Of a stretch of 64,000 bases of DNA, positions 60,777-64,000 are shown piece after piece. Made by a program: the position numbers and the translations under genes. This DNA is from CAVHXA01 sp963639765 (GTDB lineage: Bacteria > Bacillota > Clostridia > Oscillospirales > Oscillospiraceae), in NCBI GenBank assembly GCA_963639765.1, contig CAVHXA010000002.1, positions 71,901 through 135,900 on the forward strand. The letters are read 5' to 3'. Below the pieces are notes generated by a model. It did no database searches. It was not told the origin of the DNA and saw nothing but the letters and a program-made list of their open reading frames with translations. Position 1 is the stretch's first letter; each line of letters begins with the position of its first letter.

Positions 60777-61360
60777 GCTTTTCCGGCATTTTTTCCATTG
60801 CCCTGGGCGCGATTCTGGTTGAAAACTTCATCTTCTCCCAGTTTCTGGGCTGCTGTCCGTTTTTGGGCGTATCAAAAAAGATGGACACTGCCATCGGCAT
60901 GGGCGTGGCTGTTACCTTTGTCATGGGCCTGGCCTCAGCTGCCACCTGGGCCGTTAATCTGCTGCTGGTGCAGCTTGACCTCGAATACATGCAAACAGTT
61001 GTCTTTATTCTGGTCATCGCCGCTCTTGTGCAGTTTGTCGAAATGTTCCTGCAGAAAAACGTCCCCTCTCTATACACCGCTCTTGGCATCTATCTGCCCC
61101 TGATCACTACCAACTGTGCTGTTCTGGGTGTTGCCCTGCTGAACGTACAGAATGGCTATAACTTCCTCGAATCTGTGGTCTACGGCATAACCGGCGGCCT
61201 GGGCTTTTTGCTTGCCATTGTGCTGTTTGCCTCCGTACGTGAGCGGCTGGACCTCACCGCCGAATGTCCAAAGTGCTTTGAGGGCTTTCCCATCGCCCTG
61301 ATTTCCGCCGGTCTGCTGGCCCTGGCCTTTATGGGCTTCTCCGGCCTGTCTGTGGGTTAA
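60773..61360 (+). CDS. rnfA: Rnf complex subunit A
   Basis: RnfA is the second member of the RnfA/E membrane pair. The 195-residue protein has six membrane segments with the signatures LVENFIFSQFLGCCPFLGVS and LITTNCAVLGVALLN, holding the Cys residues expected to bind the intramembrane 2Fe-2S centre. It begins within the rnfE stop (ATGA) and is followed by rnfB after 13 bases. Confidence 0.96.
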   Translation: MSFSGIFSIALGAILVENFIFSQFLGCCPFLGVSKKMDTAIGMGVAVTFVMGLASAATWAVNLLLVQLDLEYMQTVVFILVIAALVQFVEMFLQKNVPSLYTALGIYLPLITTNCAVLGVALLNVQNGYNFLESVVYGITGGLGFLLAIVLFASVRERLDLTAECPKCFEGFPIALISAGLLALAFMGFSGLSVG

Positions 61361-61373
61361 GGAGGATATCGCA

Positions 61374-62195
61374 ATGGACACAATGAATATCCTGTATGCT
61401 GTGCTGATTCTGGGCGTGCTGGGCGCCGTGTTCGGGCTGGTTCTGGCTATTGCCTCAAAAATCTTTGAGGTCAAGGCCGACGAACGCCTTGAGCCTGTGC
61501 TTTCCTGTCTGCCCGGTGCCAACTGCGGCGGCTGCGGCTTTGCCGGATGCGAAGCCTATGCAAAAGCCATCTGTTCCGGCGAGGCCGAAATTGGCCGCTG
61601 CGCCGCCGGCGGTCAGGAAGCTGCCGATAAAATTGCTTCCATCATGGGTGTTTCTGCCGAAAGCATGGAAAAGACCGTTGCTTTTGTCCGGTGTGCCGGC
61701 GGCTGTGTAGGGCTGAAGGCCGAATATTACGGCATTGACGACTGCTCTGCAGCCATTCGTGTCCCCGGCAGCGGTCTGACGCTCTGCTCTACTGCCTGTC
61801 TGGGCTTTGGCAACTGTGCAAAGGCCTGCCAGTTTGACGCCATGCATATTATAAACGGCGTAGCTGTCGTAGACCCGGACAAATGCACCGGCTGTCTGGC
61901 CTGTGCCGACGCCTGCCCCCGCAAGCTGATTGTGCCGCGTCCCTACGCCAAGAAATATGCCGTTGCCTGCGCCAACAAAGACAAGGGTGCCGTCACCCGC
62001 GCCAATTGTACTACCGGCTGCATCGGTTGTAAAATCTGCGAGCGCAGCTGCGGCAGCGATGCTGTTCACGTAGACGGCAATCTGGCAGCCATCGACTATT
62101 CCAAGTGCATCAGCTGCGGTGCGTGTGCCGCCAAGTGTCCCAGAAAGGTTATCACCGATTTCTCCGGTGCCGCCAACGCTGCTGCAGGCGCATAA
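61374..62195 (+). CDS. rnfB: Rnf complex subunit B (ferredoxin-binding)
   Basis: RnfB receives electrons from reduced ferredoxin. The 273-residue protein has an N-terminal membrane helix, the Fes domain LSCLPGANCGGCGFAGCEAY (about 43-62), and several 4Fe-4S sites: CTGCLACADACPRKL, CIGCKICERSC and CISCGACAAKCPRKVI. This is the clostridial form with multiple clusters. ATG 61374 follows AAGGAGG. It closes the operon, which ends at the repeat-family terminator at 62257. Confidence 0.96.
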   Translation: MDTMNILYAVLILGVLGAVFGLVLAIASKIFEVKADERLEPVLSCLPGANCGGCGFAGCEAYAKAICSGEAEIGRCAAGGQEAADKIASIMGVSAESMEKTVAFVRCAGGCVGLKAEYYGIDDCSAAIRVPGSGLTLCSTACLGFGNCAKACQFDAMHIINGVAVVDPDKCTGCLACADACPRKLIVPRPYAKKYAVACANKDKGAVTRANCTTGCIGCKICERSCGSDAVHVDGNLAAIDYSKCISCGACAAKCPRKVITDFSGAANAAAGA

Positions 62196-62256
62196 TTGCA
62201 CGCTTCTCCGGAATACGCCTGCAAAACGGACCTTTCCGAAGTTATTTCTGACATTT

Positions 62257-62287
62257 CAGTGGGAGAAATCATGCATTTCTCCCGCTG
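62257..62287 (+). repeat. Copy 5 of the GGGAGAAATC palindrome family (terminator of rnf)
   Basis: CAGTGGGAGAAAT (62257-62269) pairs with ATTTCTCCCGCTG (62275-62287, one G-U pair), followed by TTTTTT. It lies 60 bases after rnfB. Confidence 0.92.
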
Positions 62288-62347
62288 TTTTTTGAAAGAG
62301 CATCTCTGCCGGAATCTCCTGCGGCTCCCTCTTTTTTGGATTTTCAC

Positions 62348-62376
62348 TTGCATCTTGAAGAAGATAATGCTATCAT
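62348..62376 (+). promoter_or_regulatory. Sigma-70 promoter for MaoC-like protein 3
   Basis: TTGCAT (62348-62353) and TATCAT (62371-62376) are 17 bases apart, about 55 bases before the start codon. Confidence 0.7.
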
Positions 62377-62432
62377 ATCGAAGTAAAGTACGGGCAAGAG
62401 CCCGACTCCCAAAACACGAAAGGAAGCACATC

Positions 62433-63761
62433 ATGAGCGAACACAAACTCCAGACCTTCCGGCGGAATGTCTTTACGCCCGAAGAAAAGGCCGCCATGGA
62501 CGCCTGGGTAAAGGGTGAAGGCAAAAAATTTGAAATGCCGCCCGCTGCGCAGCCAAAAGACTTTGACACGGTCTCGGGATACGAAATGTACTATTACGCC
62601 AAGGGCTGGGACCACTGGAACCCCCTCTACTACGACTACAACTACGCCAAAAACACCCGTTGGGGCGATGTCCCCGCCATGGCCGGCATGCGCGAGCCTA
62701 TGGGCATGGCCATGCTTCCCGCCGAGGTTGGCTTTGAGAACACGCCTCCCCGCGAAGAGGCCTATGTCGGCGACGGCTACGACTTTGAGCTCTACTACTA
62801 CAAGCCCATCTTCTCCGGTGACAGCTTCTACACCAAGCCCGGTGAACGTGACTGGGTTGACCTGACCAACGACGGTTCCACCATCCGTTTCTTTATAACA
62901 ACCATCACCTCCTATATGTACAACCAGAAAGACGAGCTGGTCTGCAAGGCTGTAATGCACTGGCCGCAGTTTCTGTCCAAGTTCGAAGACGGGACCGTCA
63001 TGTCCCGCGACGAAATCATGCAGTGGCGGCGCGAGCAGATGATGAAGTCCGGTGCCGACCCCCGCAAGAGCGAATACATGCATCCCGCCCACAAATACAC
63101 TGATGCCGACTGGGACTTCATGAAGTCCATCTGGGCCAAGGAAAAGATCCGCGGCGCAGACACCCTCTATTGGGAGGATGTCAATGTCGGCGACGAGCCC
63201 GCATGGACCTGCGAAGCTCCTGTAACCGACTACGATGCCCGCCGTTATACCGGTATGCACCACACTGTAGGCGCCATCGCCGGCGATACCGTACGCGACA
63301 TGGTGATGGGCAAGCGTGTGGAACGTCACTTTGTCAAGGGCGAAGACGGCGTATATCGCCTGCCGGAAAGCCCCCGTACGCATTTCCTCAACTTTGTCGG
63401 CCGCAACTTCTGCCGCCGCCTGGTTACCAACTGGATGGGCGATGACGGCTTCATCTGCAAGATGGGCTGGCGCATGGTCAACGACTATCCACCCGAGATG
63501 CAGTTCAACCATTTCCCCGAAGGTCATTTCCGCGAATCCTGGCTGCTGAAGGTTCCCTATCTCAAGGAAAAAGGCGCCTTTATCAACACGCATGGTACCG
63601 GTCCCGACTGTGCTATTGTCAAGGGCTATGTCACCGACAAATGGGTTGAAGACGATGGCCGTCACATGGTCATGCTCACAGTCTGGTGCGAAGACCTCGA
63701 TGGCAACTACTTCCAGGAGTGTGAATTCTCCGTAGTTCTTCCCAGCCGCAACGACCACTGA
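62433..63761 (+). CDS. Double-hotdog MaoC-like protein 3
   Basis: This 442-residue protein is the third paralogue of the genes at 28938 and 48057. The first-domain signature is WNPLYYDYNYAKNTRWGD (about 62-79), again with Tyr (Y66) in place of the hydratase His. Later blocks KIRGADTLYWEDVNVGDEPA and TNWMGDDGFICKMGWRMV match the other two. It lacks Gly-Pro runs and the long N-terminal extension. ATG 62433 follows AAAGGAAG. It follows the rnf operon but has its own promoter. Cytosolic; an acyl-dehydratase-like or binding role is inferred only. Confidence 0.82.
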   Translation: MSEHKLQTFRRNVFTPEEKAAMDAWVKGEGKKFEMPPAAQPKDFDTVSGYEMYYYAKGWDHWNPLYYDYNYAKNTRWGDVPAMAGMREPMGMAMLPAEVGFENTPPREEAYVGDGYDFELYYYKPIFSGDSFYTKPGERDWVDLTNDGSTIRFFITTITSYMYNQKDELVCKAVMHWPQFLSKFEDGTVMSRDEIMQWRREQMMKSGADPRKSEYMHPAHKYTDADWDFMKSIWAKEKIRGADTLYWEDVNVGDEPAWTCEAPVTDYDARRYTGMHHTVGAIAGDTVRDMVMGKRVERHFVKGEDGVYRLPESPRTHFLNFVGRNFCRRLVTNWMGDDGFICKMGWRMVNDYPPEMQFNHFPEGHFRESWLLKVPYLKEKGAFINTHGTGPDCAIVKGYVTDKWVEDDGRHMVMLTVWCEDLDGNYFQECEFSVVLPSRNDH

Positions 63762-63884
63762 TCGTTCATAAATTGCCCCTCAGGCCGGCAAACAATCCGG
63801 TCGAGCAGGACCGTCTTTGATTGACCGCCCTCTCGCAGCACCGTGCGTACCGACCGCTGCACGGCGGTTCAATCGTATAAATAC

Positions 63885-63937
63885 AAAGACTCGCAACAGC
63901 TCGGGATGTCGAAATTCCCTGCTGTTGCGAGTCTTTT
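63885..63937. terminator. Long bidirectional terminator hairpin
   Basis: AAAGACTCGCAACAGC (63885-63900) pairs perfectly over 16 bp with GCTGTTGCGAGTCTTT (63921-63936), followed by T. It serves the convergent MaoC-like gene 3 and tRNA-Leu. Confidence 0.9.
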
Positions 63938-63945
63938 GCTTGTTG

Positions 63946-64000
63946 TGGTGCGGGTATGGGGACTTGAACCCCAACGCCTTGCGGCACGGGAACCTAAATC
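63946..64000 (-). tRNA. tRNA-Leu (anticodon TAG), partial at window edge
   Basis: Visible on the minus strand are the end of the anticodon arm (ATTTAGGTTCC, giving anticodon TAG), a long variable arm (GTGCCGCAAGGCG), the T arm GGGGTTCAAGTCCCC, and the 3' acceptor TACCCGC with discriminator A and an encoded CCA. The long variable arm and anticodon identify tRNA-Leu. The 5' third lies beyond the window. Unlike tRNA-Gly here, CCA is encoded. Confidence 0.9.

Noticed and set aside
62373..63758. Long open frame (461 codons) on the minus strand opposite MaoC-like gene 3
   Set aside because: It mirrors the plus-strand gene, shows no recognisable family, and arises from codon bias; the plus strand has the ribosome site and paralogues.

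Overview
The window looks like chromosome from a GC-rich anaerobic Clostridia species, most likely an Oscillospiraceae/Ruminococcaceae-type gut bacterium. This rests on the dgt-dnaG-rpoD order, a complete rnfCDGEAB operon, a two-gene SUF-like minimal Fe-S system, an acetate kinase, Firmicute-type promoters and Shine-Dalgarno sites, and many oxygen-sensitive flavin/Fe-S redox genes. No transposase, integrase, phage gene, rRNA or CRISPR array was seen.

Layout. 1-8 kb (minus): start of a small membrane protein, then rpoD, dnaG, dgt, a YigZ-type protein, hflX, rpmE and tmcAL. 8-12 kb (plus): ackA, then a phospholipid cassette (pssA, psd, PAP2-like). 12-19 kb: a heterodimeric ABC exporter pair with a leader that looks like a transcription attenuator, ung, a PH-domain protein and an RsmF-type rRNA methylase. 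19-36 kb: an accessory redox island with two Old-Yellow-Enzyme-type (OYE) FAD/FMN/4Fe-4S reductases, three solute-binding lipoproteins without permeases, a 2[4Fe-4S] ferredoxin, a double-hotdog MaoC-like protein, two flavodoxin-like proteins, a small Gly/Pro-rich protein and an AraC regulator. 36-41 kb: polysaccharide deacetylase, SmsC/SmsB-like Fe-S assembly, rlmH and an SLH-domain protein. 41-48 kb: a Dlt-like operon (adenylation enzyme, fold-III PLP decarboxylase, GNAT, carrier protein, MBOAT, SGNH-like protein). 48-57 kb: a second MaoC-like protein, a barnase/barstar-type pair, a YiiX-like protein, a DUF134-NifX fusion, a third OYE-type reductase, tRNA-Gly and pepF. 57-64 kb: the rnf operon, a third MaoC-like protein and the 3' part of a tRNA-Leu.

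How they may work together. The OYE-type reductases, MaoC-like proteins, flavodoxin-like proteins and ferredoxin form a recurring set spread over 19-63 kb. Members from unrelated families share Gly-Pro-Gly runs, and several have altered active-site motifs. My inference is an undescribed reductive pathway for a small organic substrate, with lipoproteins that capture or sense it and Rnf linking reduced ferredoxin to NADH and the membrane ion gradient. The substrate cannot be read from the sequence. A hairpin family (CAGCGGGAGAAATC and its complement) occurs at least five times between genes and probably serves as terminators.
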